Part shown: piece after piece, positions 1 to 15,000 of the stretch
Numbering within the stretch: position 1 is the stretch's first letter
Layout of the letters: each line of letters opens with the position of its first letter
Source of the DNA: Bugula neritina
Taxonomy: Eukaryota; Bryozoa; Gymnolaemata; Cheilostomatida; Bugulidae
Direction of reading: 5' to 3'
Length of the DNA: 64,000 bases
Assembly (NCBI GenBank): GCA_964035545.1
Contig: OZ037765.1
Coordinates: 10,162,698-10,226,697 of the forward strand
Program-made: the position numbers and the translations under genes
The notes under the pieces: model-generated
Told to the model about the DNA's origin: nothing
Databases searched by the model: none
What the model saw: only the letters and a program-made list of their open reading frames with translations

Positions 1-95
1 TTTTTTATTACTAATTTAGTTTTAAATTTCTACTGCAAAAAATGCGGTGTAAGAAAAAAAAAATTTGTTGTTGTTTCTTCCTAATTTTATTTTAG

Positions 96-3000
96 ATCCA
101 GGCGAGCTGTTTGCTATTGAAGCCGATACCGGAAAAATAACAACCACCAAGTCTCTAACTCTAAAAGCTGATGTGATTGGATCACAGGGTATCGTTACTC
201 TAAAAGTAACTGTAAGTTTTCAACTTAATTTGTTTATGCTAGACTGCATAAAATTATAAAGCATTCTGTGTTATTGTTTTTATCCATCTTTCAAACTTTA
301 GAGGTATGCTACAGTCAACTTAAAGACTGTTACATAATATTTATTAAAGTGCTTATAATTAATAGGTTATGCTATTAATTCGAGGAGACTCCCCTTAACA
401 ATTTTATAATTTTGTTTTCATCAAGCCCTTAGCTCAATGACATTTATTTTCTCTGTCAATGCCTTCTTATTGCACACTACTCTGTTACGTATAAACCTGT
501 TCAAGTGTGGGTTACTTTGGTCTAATCGTCACCAGGGTTATATACATGATTTTAGAATCAGGTTTATTTATGAAATAATTGTTTTGTGGTGTAATTTTTA
601 GGCCCAAGAAGTTCTTTCAGACGGTAGATTAGGCAATGACTCTACCACCCAGTCATTTGCAGATGTAAAGATAACTATTATAGATGTCAATGACAATCCT
701 CCTATGTTTACTCAAACACATTACTCGGTTAATATGTCCGAGTCTTTAGAGAATGGGCAGGCAATTCCCAACCTGACCATGCATGTTAGCGATGCAGATG
801 GAGTGAGTAGTTAATATTTTTTATACATTTGAAATAACTGCAAATATCTATCTTCATCTTTAGAACAGCAGCCATTATATAGCTGGTTCAACAAAACCTG
901 TCATAGTGGCCTTTATATAATTGTTCAACTCCTTGAAATATTTAGTCAATGTTTTTATAAACATTGTTGCTTTACAGTCACTTAAATCAACAACTGTATA
1001 ACTCCATATGTTTAGGCAGACAATGCGTACTTCAAGTTTGTGTTCTCTGGTCTGAGGGAATATGAGGACATATTTAGAGTGAGTCCACCAGAAGCTCAGG
1101 GCTCTACTACTGCCACCCTTGTTATACAAAATAGCTCGGCTTTAGACTACGACTTTGGTTTAAGGGTCTATACTTTGGAGGTACTACAAATTATAGTGTT
1201 TATTTATATAGAATTGACTGATGTTTATGTTTTTACTATACATATGATTGTATAAAATATTTAGCTGTTAAATTATTTTAGATGAATAATAAAAAATTTA
1301 ATGTCATGCAAGTTGTATTCATGCTTGTGTATTTTGTCCAGGTAATAGCTAAGGAAGTGCGCACACAATCTAGTCTCTCTAGCACTGCTATAGTTACCAT
1401 CTACCTGCAAGATGCTAATGATAATGTGCCAGAGTTTAGTGTGGGATATTATAACATAGAAGACTTGTCAGAACTGACACAGCCTGGTGAACGTATAGCC
1501 TACTTACCTCAGGTATCCTATAACCATATTGTGACACATGCACGCACACACCACACTCGCACACACCACACTCGCACGCACCACACTCACACGCACACGC
1601 GAACATGCACGCACACACACATATTTTTGCACACTGTTGCACATATTATGATTATATAAAAAAATATAAACCAGTATCAACAATAATAGTATTGTGACAT
1701 TGCCTAAATCATATAATTGTGCAACTCCAATTGTATTGGTGTGTGAATATAAAAACAAATTTAGTGTAATATTGTATAAGTTATTAGAAGGTGCTCAATG
1801 AAAGTATAAATGTAAGATTAAATATTAGAACATAGCTATTGGCTTATATTGCAGGCTACTGATGTAGACACAGGACCCTATGGTAGTGCAGGCATAGTGT
1901 ACTCACTGGTTGGATATGGCAATAATAGGTATGCAGTATAGATTTTCTCGCTTAGCTCTCCTACCAACACTGTTTGTTTTATCACCTAAAATTAATAATT
2001 TTCTTATATAATATCTACAGGTTTGAAGTGAATAGGCTAACTGGTGAGCTGAGGCTACAGGAATGCTCCGTACCAGGCACTGGGAACTGCTTAGATTTTG
2101 AGTCTATTCAGTTGTATAATCTCACATTGATTGCTACTGGTATGTGTTTAGAACTTTGGTATTGTAAGTTGACTTGAACTCTGTGCTTTGAATAGAAGTT
2201 GAATAGTAGGATTTTAGTGCCTGAATCATTTTAGTGCTTTTTAAATTCATGTAAAAAATGGCTTCATCTCGAGTATGTAGATGAATTAATTTTTTATTGT
2301 GTTGACTTTTAGGTGATGTTTTTGTTTTCTAGGTAGTTTTTTTAGTCATATAAATCATTCAAAAGAATTATAAAAATTGCATAGAAATTTGAACTTCTGT
2401 GCAGATAATAACGGGAAAGCCCATGAAACGTCAATTCCTTTGACAATAACCCTGCTAGATGAAAATGACAACATACCAGAGTTCACTTCTTATATTTACC
2501 AGTATAGAGTGCAAGAGGGCACAACTTCACTCACTACCGAGTATCCTATTTATGTATGTATTGTCAGTTATATCAAGATATTAGCTCCTAAATGTATAGG
2601 TTTGAGGATTTTAATGTGTGGTGTTAATGACCATTACAGATTGCATGGAAAAACTTTGTCAAAAATTCATAGGATGGTAAACAACATTGTAGTAAAGTGT
2701 AGTACACAGTGTTTCACAAACTATAACTGGTTTTATATAAATCATGCATGGTTTTCTTTACTTCTACATTCTAAAGTCACTTTAGAAAATTTGAAAGAGT
2801 AGTTTTCACCAACTGTAGTTGTCTTTGGAGATATATAACAGCCACTTGTGTAGCATGTTTTGCTACCTGACAAATTAAAGCTGTTGTATTGTAACTACCC
2901 ACTAATTGAAGCAAATGTATTTATAAAATATATCATATGTAATACATGTATTTAAGCATTATATCAAACTAGTCTGTACAACTCTGGTATGTCACTGTGA

Positions 3001-6000
3001 TACTTTAGGCTACAGATCTAGATAGTAGCCGGAATGGAAACAATAGGATCAGATATTCCTTGGTGAGTGACAGGAGTGGACTATTCACTGTCAACCCACT
3101 TAGTGGGGAGTTGTCTCTAAATGCCCCCATTCAGTTTAAAGACGGTGATGCCAACGGGAGGTAAATTTGATGTTACTCAAAAATTAATTTTTGTTTTAGC
3201 ACACATAATATTAGATATTATAGACTTTTCTGGTTACACACATACAAATTTGCCACTTATGACTGTTCTTGAGGGACAACTTACTTAATCATTGCAATAT
3301 ATTATTTTTTCTATTTATCTTGTTTGAAATCCCTTTTTCACCATTGTACATCTACTCTAGTAAGAATCAACTATGGTATATGGGAGAAATATAAATAAAT
3401 CTATAGGGTCAGGGCAGTTGGCTGATATATAAGCTGTTCTCAAAGGACATTACTTAATTATAAACTTTTACAATATTTTGAAACAAGCTTCAAATGTACA
3501 ACTTTCTCTACACTTAGTTTTAAATTAAACAAGATTAAACATGTTATGGCAAACTTATCATTTCCATTAGTAGCTCCATAGTACCTTGCCTAAGTATTCT
3601 ATACTATTTTCAGCAATTATGCTACTTGTTGAAACCACTGTTACAGTAAAATATTGAGTTAGCGACCACCAAGAAAGTGTTGTAAGAACCATTAGAGTTA
3701 TGTTAACTTATAATGTAGGTTGAGGATTACTGTCGGAGCTGGAAATCTCTTGGAAGGAGCTAGTCAAGTGGACTTTACTCAGAACACGACAATTGAAGTC
3801 ATAGTTGAAGATGTTAACAACAATGCCCCATACTTTCTCCGAAACTACAGCCAGATCATACCTGAAAACATTCATCCAGGTATTTTGCGTAACAGTGTGA
3901 CTACACATACTGTGTGTTTTCTTCAGAACTTTTGATGGGCATAGAGAACTTATTTAACACCAATAAATTTGAAAACCAGATTAATTTTGAATACTTACCA
4001 TTAGTTGTTTAATTGACTCAATAAATCATTTTTTATTCTCTAATAATATAATACTTTAATGTAATAAGTAAACCCGGTACAATAGTCTAAAATTAGTGTG
4101 TACATGTCTTATTACAAAGTCACAGTACTGAGTTTACAAAAGTTACAGCACTAATCAGTAACTTTAATATTAAAACCCGTTGGTTATGAGGGAGCTCTTT
4201 ATTTGCAGATGTTGAGATTATTAGAGTAGAAGCTGATGATGCTGACTTTGGTGTGAATGCTGCCGTTGAGTACAGTATAGACTCTGGAGCAGATAACACT
4301 TTCCAGATAGATATATATTCTGGTGTTATCAGCAGAATACGGGGTGCTGTGCTGGACTATACCAGCAAATCTAAATATGATATTGTGGTAAGCAGTATGT
4401 ATTGTTATAGAGATATTTACTTATTTTTAGCATATGTTAGAAAACACCTAAGTACAAAGAGTTTTATATTTTGCAGGTAAAAGCCACAGATAAAGGTTAC
4501 CCTAGACTAAGTGGATATGCTACAGTAACTGTCACTCTTTTAGACAATGATAACAGGTACCCTGTGTTTACTCCTCTCACAACATACACCAATGTTTCTG
4601 AAGGTATGAATCCATTTTTCTGTTTTTAATTTTACTGTATTTCTTTCTATAGTAATCAGTATTAACATGTCGAATAAATGTTACAAAGTATTTGATTGGG
4701 CACTTTTGATTTGTACTTTGTTATAATTTACTTTTGAATCTTTTATTGAAATAGAATAGGTTTGACTTCAATTAATACCTAGCACATTATAGCTGAATAG
4801 TTTGTATAACAGATGTATGACTAATTAGGTAATTAATGTTAACAACACTTTAAATGATATTTACACGCTATTCAGAATACTTTTAATATAGATTTTATGT
4901 TTTATGTAAGTTGCAATAAATTTTACCTCTGATAATTTTACCACAGTGATTCTTAGCATAATTCATCTACCTAATAAAATTACACCCAGTGCATTCCAAG
5001 AGGAAATCTATAGAATAGTTTACATTGTTTGATTTTCGGGTTTTTTGTAGATGCAGGTATAGATTTCGCTGTCGTATCAATGCAAGCTATAGACAGAGAC
5101 AGCGACGCAGACCTTCGTTATTCATTTGTTGAGCCAATCACAGCCCATGACATCTCGGGACTTCCTGTAAACACTGAAGACTATAACTACATTGAACTCT
5201 TCAGAATAGATTCTGAAACAGGACAAGTTTTTGTAAACAGGAAATTAGACATCCACCAAGTAGAGCGGATACAATACACAGTGCAGGCGAGAGACATATC
5301 AGCTGACGATTCAGAACAAGTTGGCACTAGTTAGTTGATTCTTCATTAGTTGCTCATCCCAGGCTTCTCAACAATTCATAAATTTTATGTATAGCCTAAG
5401 TTTCTAGTTCAAAACATGTGGCTTTAATAATAACAGTTAGTAGACAATGTGATTGTGCACTTTTAAATACATATTGTAACTTCTGATGGGTACAAATGGT
5501 CATCAGTAGCTCCAGTAAGTAAATCTTGATCAGTGTTTTAAATTTTAATTATTGATCTGATCAGATTGTGTTTGTTATATACTCAGACCCATTATGTGTT
5601 CTCAGGTACGCTGGTGATTAACATTATAAGTGCCAATCTTCATGCTCCAGTGTTTGAGAATGTGAACAGAACATACTCAGTGCTGGAAGAGCAGCCAGTT
5701 GGTAGTCTGGTGTTAGTGTTGGTGGCAACTGATGATGACGGAGATCTTGTCACCTATGAGATTCTCAAGCAAAGCACACCTGACTTGCTTGCTGTTCATC
5801 CTGCAACTGGTATATATATAGACATCTAAACTCGATTGTTACAGTGCTTGAAATATTGCTGGTCTGTAGTCAATTTAGGAATGCAACTGTTGCTTAGAGA
5901 AGGAATGTGTTATAAAGAGAACTATTCCGTGGACTAAAGGGTGTTGTTTATGTGTTGCAGGTATTGTAACAGTGGCTAGTCATATAGACTACGAGGCTAT

Positions 6001-9000
6001 ACAGACCGTAACATTTACTGCCAGAGCCTATGATGGGAATAACTATCTTACGGACCAGTATGCAGACCAGCAGTTTACTGTGAATATTATAAACATAAAT
6101 GATAACACACCCAAGTTCAGTCAGCAGTTCTATGAGTCAGATATTCTAGAGAATTCTACAGACAGACAGATTGTGACAACCGTTTCAGCTACGGATCAAG
6201 ATTTCTATCCTTATGGTGACGTCAGGTAAGTTGTTAAGGGTACAACTTTTCTATAGCACTTTAGTATTATCAAAGTGTATGAAATTCTTCAGGCAAGTAA
6301 TCTATTTTATTTTATGTTCAGTACAAGTTGACAACAGCTAAACCTACAAATGATGCTGCAAAACTGCAAAGTTTAACTATTATTAAAAACCAAAATTAGA
6401 AGAGGAAATTAATTTAACATACATGTATAGTGGTTTCAGTTAAACTCAAACTCTTATGGCAGGTTACAAAAAATTATGACTATTAGTTTTTATACTATCT
6501 GTCAACTTACATAAAGCGCACTCCGCTCTGTAAAATATTGTTTTGAACAAGTCCGCAGTGAGTCACAGGTAAAGTTTGTGAAAATACTATTCTATTGCAA
6601 CAAAAACAGAAAATATTTCCTACGGTTATTACTTGTAATACGGTTGATTTGGTTGGGCTTTCCAGATACCGTCTTCCTACAAGTGTAACTCAGTTTAGAG
6701 TGGATGAAGTGAGTGGCCTGATATACAAGATACCTGGTGTGGTGTTTGACAGGGAGTCTATGGACAGTCTGTATATCCCGGTTATAGCATACGACGGTCC
6801 AGCATCTCCCAGTAGATCATCTATAGTACCTGTTTACGTGTCTATTAAAGTGAGTTATATCATTCGACAGAATACATATTTGTATTTCACAGTTGCACTA
6901 ATAATTTTATGTATAATGATATTGGTTGAATCTTCAATTAATGCTTAGAGGTTTCAATGTTCAAAAGACATCTATGTGTTATTGTAGTTTGAACTGTGCA
7001 AAATATATTAATATAATATGACTTTTGGATTTGAGCCTAAATTTCTTACATAAATCCATTTTCAAAAATTAATTTTTTCAGAAACGCAGATCTTAAATTA
7101 TTTTGAATTAATAGTTAAATGTTCTACATTTGCAATGCTTGTTAGGAAGGTTTCTGTATTACAATAATGCCGCACTAGATAGTTTAAGTATTAGTGTGAC
7201 AGGTTAGTAGGAAATCCATATCTCTATCTGAATGTAGAATGTGAATGACAACAGCCCGTACTTCAATGAGAAGGATGTTTACATCACAGTGTCTGATGAT
7301 ACACCAATAGGAAGTTTTGTTACTCGACTCTTTGCATTTGATGATGACTCTGACGATAAAATCTCATACTCTATTGGCAGCGATCCATCAGGTCAGCTAG
7401 TAGTCAGCATTACTAAATGTACACTGGGTTTTACTGGGTCATACTGCATTATGTGTATTTTCCATGAACGTGATAATATTGCGGGAAGAATAAACAACTG
7501 TATGTTATCTAACAAATTTGCTTGTCTAGTATTTTACTATTGCTGCTTAGCTAACATTAATCTCAGTCTACTTCACAATTAACTCATCATCCACACTCCA
7601 CAAAACACTCACAAATACTTTACTGAGTAAATCAGGATGTTGGATGTACGGTTTCTAAGCAGATAATGTTTAGGTTTATAGTTTTTATATGACAACTATC
7701 ATACAGTATGTATTTCAGTAAGTTTTTCTATACTCTCAAGTTTAAGTTTGTTGCGTTTTCTAAACTTAGATGTAACAATTTGACTAAGAAATGTATGAAT
7801 GTGAAATATACAGTATCACAATCACAGTAATGCTTTGTCTAATAAAAATTGTTTCACCTACGTATCACAGTCGATTGCTAAATATATATATATAATATTT
7901 ATATGAACATTTAGGACGGTATGCCATCTCGGATGAAGGTGTGGTAACTACTCGTCTACCTTTCACTACAACTCAAGATCACACTTTCAATGTGATAGCT
8001 CGAGATAGAGCAGACAACTTTGCGATTGTGCGTGTTCACGTCACTGTTATTGGTAATGATGTTGGACCAAGCTGGAAATTCCCCTCCTATGACGGAGATA
8101 GAATTATTGTCTGTGAGGTAAGATAATTCCAAGATTCTAGTCGTGTAGATTTTTCATTCAAGCTGTTATATCATTTACATGTTTGAAATATCATGTAAAA
8201 AGAAATATAGTCTTTAAAATTTCTTTTGCTTCTGCAAAATTTTTTTTCGATGTTTGAGCACTTTTTCACAAATTTATGTATGTTGTCATTATTTGTGTAA
8301 TGATCATTGATGCCAGCGAAGCACATTTTGTCACATTGTTGTTTGTAAGACACTTTAGCAAATTATTATAACTTGTACAATCTGTCTTTTTCAAGTTGAA
8401 ACTATTAAATATAACCACAGAAAATTATTAAGATGTTTTGATAAATGCAGTGCATCTGCTGTGTGAGAGACTCAAAGCACATTAATTTTTAAAAGTAGAC
8501 ACTTATTGCAGAAAAAACTCACAACAAACGGGTTGTTTGCGTATCTACAATCACTGAGAATGTTAGCTACTGATTGTGTATGTTGTAGAGTTGGAGCAGA
8601 GGGGAAGTTATTAACGAAAAGAAGTTAATATCTGCTGATGGTGCCAGTAAATATTACTTTCTTGTTAATGGAGAGGAGACCAGCATCTTCAACATGACTT
8701 TCCGTCTGATACCCGAGACTGGAGAGATTCTCTTACAGAAGAACTTGGATCGTGAGGAAACAGACAGATATTTGGTATGACTGTTTTTATAAGTATTCAA
8801 CATTAATCAACTCCGTATGTGTATTTTGCTTTTGAAAATGTTAAATAGTAAACTTGTAGTGTTTTAGTCATATAGGATATATCAAAAACATTTCAAGTTC
8901 TTATTTTAAACAAAATCAATTTTAATATTACTCTTTAGATATAGGTTACATAGTTTTCTGAGGTTGCCCACATATAACTAAATGTGTTTTATTTGAAATA

Positions 9001-12000
9001 GTCTTTCAATGTAGCATTTTAACACCAATATTGGTGTATTTATTTTTAAACTGTACTAAATTTTGCGAAAGTTGGGAACTGGAAAAAACCTGTAGATACT
9101 TTCTTGTGAAAATTTAAATTATCATGTATCAAGTATTTCTTAGATATTTTTGCTCATTTAGAAAAAAATCTAGTGGGATACTATACCAAGTGTTGTGTTC
9201 AGTACTAGAAAACGTTGGCTGGCTGTCCATGGTGTATATAAAAACTCTGTTGATGACATGTTGTTAGGTGCAAGTACTGGCCAGAGATGCCAATGGTTTG
9301 GTCAACCAACGATATCTAGTAGTTGACGTGTGTGATGAGAATGACAACCACCCCGAGTTTCCTGTTGATAACAATGAGAATGTTAAAGATTACCACTTTA
9401 CTATCTACAGTAGTGAGTTGTTTTAAAGACAGCATTTATTTAAGTTGTTTAAAATATAGTGACAATTGACAGCATGTAAATCCAAATTGAAGTTGATGCA
9501 GTAATGAAGAGATTCAGAATAACTACTGTTTAAGATGAGAAATGTAATAAAAGAAGTTATGTTCTCACAACTATTTCAGCCGTCTTCCAAAAACAAAATT
9601 TATTAAGTAACTTGAAGAATTTAGTCCATCAACATTTCTCTGTTACTGCACCTAAATGTAAATGTTGTGCACCTAAGTTGAACTGCATTTGTTGAATAGA
9701 TGAGGTTGAGTGTGTGAAAGACCCTGTAAGAAACAATGCCTGTGGTCAAGTGAAGGCGCAAGACTTGGATCTGCCTCACAACGGAATGATTGTCTACTCA
9801 ATCTCTGGTAATATTATTTCTAAGTATTAAATCACTCTGACTGTAGGTACTAAAATACTGAATAATCAATGTTATGAGATTAATCAATGTTTTTTTTATA
9901 AAAGTGTTTTTAGATTTACTTTTTAAATTCACAATGATGAAAATAAATAGGATAAATGTAGTTGAGGATTTATGATGTTCAAGCTAGTAGCTGTTCTTGT
10001 AAAAAGTAAAATAACACAACCTAACTTGTTTTCGCTCACTTGAAATGTTTTCTGTTTCAGGTGGAGACGTCAGCCATTTTGTCATTGATCCAGATACTGG
10101 AATAATCAGCACTGTTAGAGGACTTGATCATCCTTCCCAATCATTATATATCATTCAGGTCACGGCTAACAATTATATAATAGTAGAAAACCAGAAGGAA
10201 GTGATTGTCAGTGACTCGGATCGTAAAACTACAAACGTTTACATTGAGGTGCTGCCTACCCCCACAACTCCAACCTTTATTAAAAAGGAACTTAATCTAT
10301 GTAAGTGTAGATTTTGATTCACTATGAAAGTATTCGGTAAAATGTTGGTTTCAGATTTATATACTCATAAGTATGTAGGTAGATGTAATTTTTATCAAAT
10401 TTTGGAAGAATTAGTGCTCATCGTGCTGCATTTTATAGACTCAGATTTTCAATTTTATAAAAGTAACTATCCAATCCATTAGAAAATTTGAATTTCTGCT
10501 TTTGAGAGTTTTTTGTTTATTATTATTGGGGGACCTGTAAATATTTTCTCCCAAAGTTAACGAGTGTTCAATGATTGATTGTAGACACATCTATTAATAC
10601 TCAGATTGGAACATGCCTTGATTCCATGAAACCCGCAGACGCCTCATTCAACACTCTGTCTTACAGTCTTGTTAGAGAAACTGTGTTTAATGGAAACATC
10701 ATAGTACCAAAACAAGACGATAGACTCCAACACTCGGTTGGGGTTACTGCTGGAGAGATATGCACTATACAACTGTATAATCCTAAATACACTGGCTACC
10801 GATTCACCATTGATGTGAGTTATAAATGTAAAAAATTGGATGTGATTTTACACTAAGTACGTTTATATGAAAATTTCTCTCCAGTGTTTATAAACAGATA
10901 ATTGTAGAGTCTGGCTACATTTATTTGCATTCTATTTACATTACGTAGGTGGATGTTACAATAGATGGCATCGACCAAGACAGTGGTGTTGCTAACATTT
11001 GGCTGACGAGGAATATCAACATGATTAAGATTGTTATCAATGGTACTACGAGTTTTGTGAATACTCAAAGGTTGAATATAATAGAAGCCTTGACTAAGAT
11101 TATGGGTACCAAAATCTTGTGGATAGACTCTGTGGGTCATCACACCACCAAGGAGGGCACTATAGATGTTTCCAGGTAAACAATATGATAGGCTTCCATC
11201 TTGATGATACGCCAGTCTGGGATGTAGTCAAATCTCAATACTGCCTAAGATTAATTAGTTTCTGACAGTTCTGTTTCAACTGCAAGCTATAAAACAGTTT
11301 GCTACAATTTACTGCAAGTGCAAACCCAATTTACCCCCCAAGTGTGAATTTTTGATTCTATGTCTAAATTTTTAAAACATGAAATGCCTCTGTCTTTATG
11401 CTCATGTATGCTAAAGGCAGATTTATTGTATTGGATGTTGCCTAGCTTTAAGTTGCGTTTATACCTCTGCTGAAAAAAGTACCGAGTTTAAGCTAATAAT
11501 GCTTGTCCGGGTACTCTTTTATAGTCAAACTGAAACTCGTTGAAATCATATTGATGCGGTTGCTCACTTTCTGAAATTGAAATTTGACTCGCATAATAGC
11601 TACCTGATGCCCTTTGTAAACGTCGTGAATTAGTGAAGCGTACAGCATAAAAACGATAATTGAGAAGGCGTAGGCTATATAAATATAACCGTATAAGTAC
11701 GTTGTCTAATCGCCAAAGTAATAACTAAATAACGATGTTTACAAGGAGTTATTACTCCTATTCTAAAATTGGCCAATTAAGTTATCACAGTACAAAAATT
11801 TTTACGGGTGGCTTTTACAATGCAATGCAACTCGGTAAAATTTCAACCCGGCCAAATTGAAATTCTGTCCGAAAATCGTGAAGGTATAAAGGCAACTTTA
11901 GATTTAAGTATTAGTTTATACTACAGGTTGTCTTGTTGTTCCAGGTCAGATGTAATCATCTATGCCGTGAATCAGACCAGCAACTACCTGTTTGAGAGAA

Positions 12001-15000
12001 AAGAAGTCATCACTTATATTAACTCTCGTATTGATGGAGAGTACAAGAGTACAGCCTTATATGTCAAGATACTTTACGCTGAGGTAATGCACTAGATGTA
12101 ACTCAATATGTGTATAGTTATTATTTTATGGTTTTTCCCTGTCTCATATAGTATATTAATTTGTTATTACTATATTATTATGTAATATTACCAATGCACA
12201 TTATTAACAGTAGCAATTCTAACTTTTACTCTATTTCCTAAAAATAACATGTTTGATTCAAGATTCTAAATATACATATATGTCTATGATGGATATAAAA
12301 CTTTTTTCATCACACAATATTAATGTGGTGTGACGAAATTTTCAAAATATGCTCTTGCATGTCTTGAGCCCTATTTTAGGCACATAACTTCATGCTAGTA
12401 AAAAGGTATAACCCTGAGCCTTCTGAGATTAATACTACTCAAACAGCGTTAGTTAATGGAAACCTTTACAGTGGTTGTGGATTTTTCAAAGTATACTATA
12501 TTTAGTTCTCAATATTTTGCATGAAATGTGCGGTTGAAGTTTGTTCATATTATTTTTAGTTCATGCAGGTATGCGTTATCCATGCAATGTACTTTAGGAT
12601 AGTGAGAGAGAACAACTCTCTATTAGTAAATATAAATATATTTTAGCATATAGACACAGTCTCTTCTATCAATAATATTGACCAACAGTGTTATATTGAA
12701 CAGGACATTCACTCCACATATATCTACCTGCCAACTGCTGCACCAAGGAAGGTAATGGGAGGGGAAGAGTTTCCTATTGGACTACTGGTTGCTATGATTC
12801 TCCTACTTCCACTCTTACTGCTGCCTTTCTTGCTGTGCTGTCTATTGGGCTGTCCATGTTGTGGTTCACTGCTTGGAGTCAATAAAAGATATGCCGCTCT
12901 TACTGTAGGTTACACAAGTCACATTTCACCTGTAATTTATGTGGAAATACTTTTAAAAATACATTCAACATAATTTAAACTGTAGTAAAATATGCTATGC
13001 AATATAAAGCAAATTTATGTATATATTTATCAGTAGGTACCACAGCCTACATGAGCAATAAAATGTTGTTTATTCTTTCAATTAAAAATCATGTGTATGA
13101 ATTAAATTGACTGGTTTTCAAAAATGTAAAACTTAGCACTTCTTTGCAGCACTAAATTTTAACTCTTTTTGATGATTTATTTTGAAGTTTAAAGTTTTTA
13201 TTTATTGCTGTACAGTAATAATTCGTTATGAAAATATTGATTTGTATGCTAATCAAGTGTTGCTGTATTATGTGTTAATATATAAAATGAATACCAAATA
13301 TTTCAGGCTGCCCCTGCGGGAGGTTACAGTGAGGAGTCCTTTATTGATGACTGGTACGAGCAGTCGAAGATGTACACCAACCCAGCATATAATGACAACT
13401 GGGACACCGGCTCAGCTCATATGCTGGTTAACCTGCATGGGGGTAAAGGAAATGCCGGGAAACACGCCACTACAGAAGAAGAAATCACTGAGGTGTGTAA
13501 TCACCTAATTTTAATTTAGGAAAACAAAAGTTTTGCAGCAATAATTTATGTATAACTTTTTCTAGAAGTTACCAATTCTGATATAATGACTGTTATGATT
13601 ATTTTCGGTGAGAAAGATGTATTTTATAATTTTGAAGGAAACACGAGAGTACTATAGACAATATGGAAATGGGAGTGGAGGTCAAATGATGAATGGTGTT
13701 GCTGCCTTAGATACTGGTGACAGTCACAGACAAGTAACTACAGGTAATATGAGTCTGGCTCGCTCAGTGAAGGCAGAGTCGTCTGTTATAGTTGATGGTG
13801 AGTGTTAATTCATTCTATTTATTTTTATTAGCTTTTGGTAACAAATGTGTTTTGAAAATAATTATAATTCTGCATCACTAGATTGGAATTTATTTTCTAT
13901 TATCCACATAAACTACAGAAGGTATATATAGCAATTTGGGTGAAGACCTTATACTATTAGAAACTGTATTTAAATAACACATTGATTATATAGTATCCGT
14001 TGCATGAATCTTATACAGTTACAGATAGGAGCCTAGAAGTGTTTTTTCAGATATAGACATGCATTAAGTATCAAGCGTCAGTAGAACATTTTTGTATATG
14101 TGTGGTCTACAGGCTTGATTCCAGCTAGCAGAGAAGGTGAAGGTCAGACTGAGGTTGTTGAAGAGCAACGCGTAGAAAGACGTGTGGAGCAAGAAAATGC
14201 TCAGAATCAGTCCGAACATCTGAAACATTTAGATAGAAGAGATGTAAACCCTTTAGTGAGTTCCATGGATACAGAACACCACCAGACGTCTCAGCAGATG
14301 TCCTCTCTTAGTCCAGGAGTAAGTATTTTACTTGACACAATTTATCCATCCATCACATGTCTTCTTGAGAAAATCTCTATCAACAAACAAATGAGTACAG
14401 TAAGAGCAGTAGCAAGGAGATTACAAATTTTTATGTTTTTCATTTGACTCACTGAATATCATTAATTTCAACAGATTATATTATTTATTATTGATTTTAT
14501 ATTAAGTATGATATTACCAAGCACGTCATCACAATACAATAATGAATTGCATATAAGAGTATGATGCAAAAATTGACCAATATAGAGGTATAAAATTGGA
14601 TTTTGATGTAGCAACAGTCAAATTTTAACTTAGTAAAAAATTGAGTACCTAAAATAAAATTTCTATATGCAAATGTCTTTGAGCTATCCAAGCTGTTGCA
14701 GTCCGAAGCAAGGTGGCATAACTTGCACATAAATCTGTACTTCCTTGCTGTCGAGCAATTACATTTGTTGACATTTTATCTCTCAGACTATAGACATACT
14801 GGATTCAGCTAGTGCATACAATGCCAAGGTTGCTGCTACTAGAGCTGATCACTATGGTAGCTTCTCACACACAGCCACTGTGCCTCGGTACCACAGCAGA
14901 AGACACGATGACATCAGAAGACACGATGACATCAGAAGACACGATGACATCAGAAGACACGATGACAGTGGGCATCATGGTGATTACTTTACGTCTGACA

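Larger units (their letters stand above)
96..10300 (+). other. Cadherin ectodomain: about 10-11 EC repeats
   Basis: Successive EC boundaries can be read from the linker motifs: DVNDNPPMF (about 680), DANDNVPEF (about 1410), DENDNIPEF (about 2460), DVNNNAPYF (about 3810), DNDNRYPVF (about 4540), ISANLHAPVF (about 5630), NINDNTPKF (about 6095), NVNDNSPYF (about 7240), IGNDVGPSW (about 8050), DENDNHPEF (about 9335) and a strongly degenerate one near 10250. Other EC signatures such as ATDVDTG, ATDLDS, AIDRDSDAD and LDxE or LDY are present between them. The first repeat is cut by the window edge. The linkers near 5630, 8050 and 10250 lack most acidic calcium ligands. Confidence 0.88.

Noticed and set aside
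1282-1659. Plus-strand open frame of 125 residues
   Set aside because: Its middle part is the real cadherin exon 1342-1512. The rest reads through both introns and a CA-rich simple repeat.
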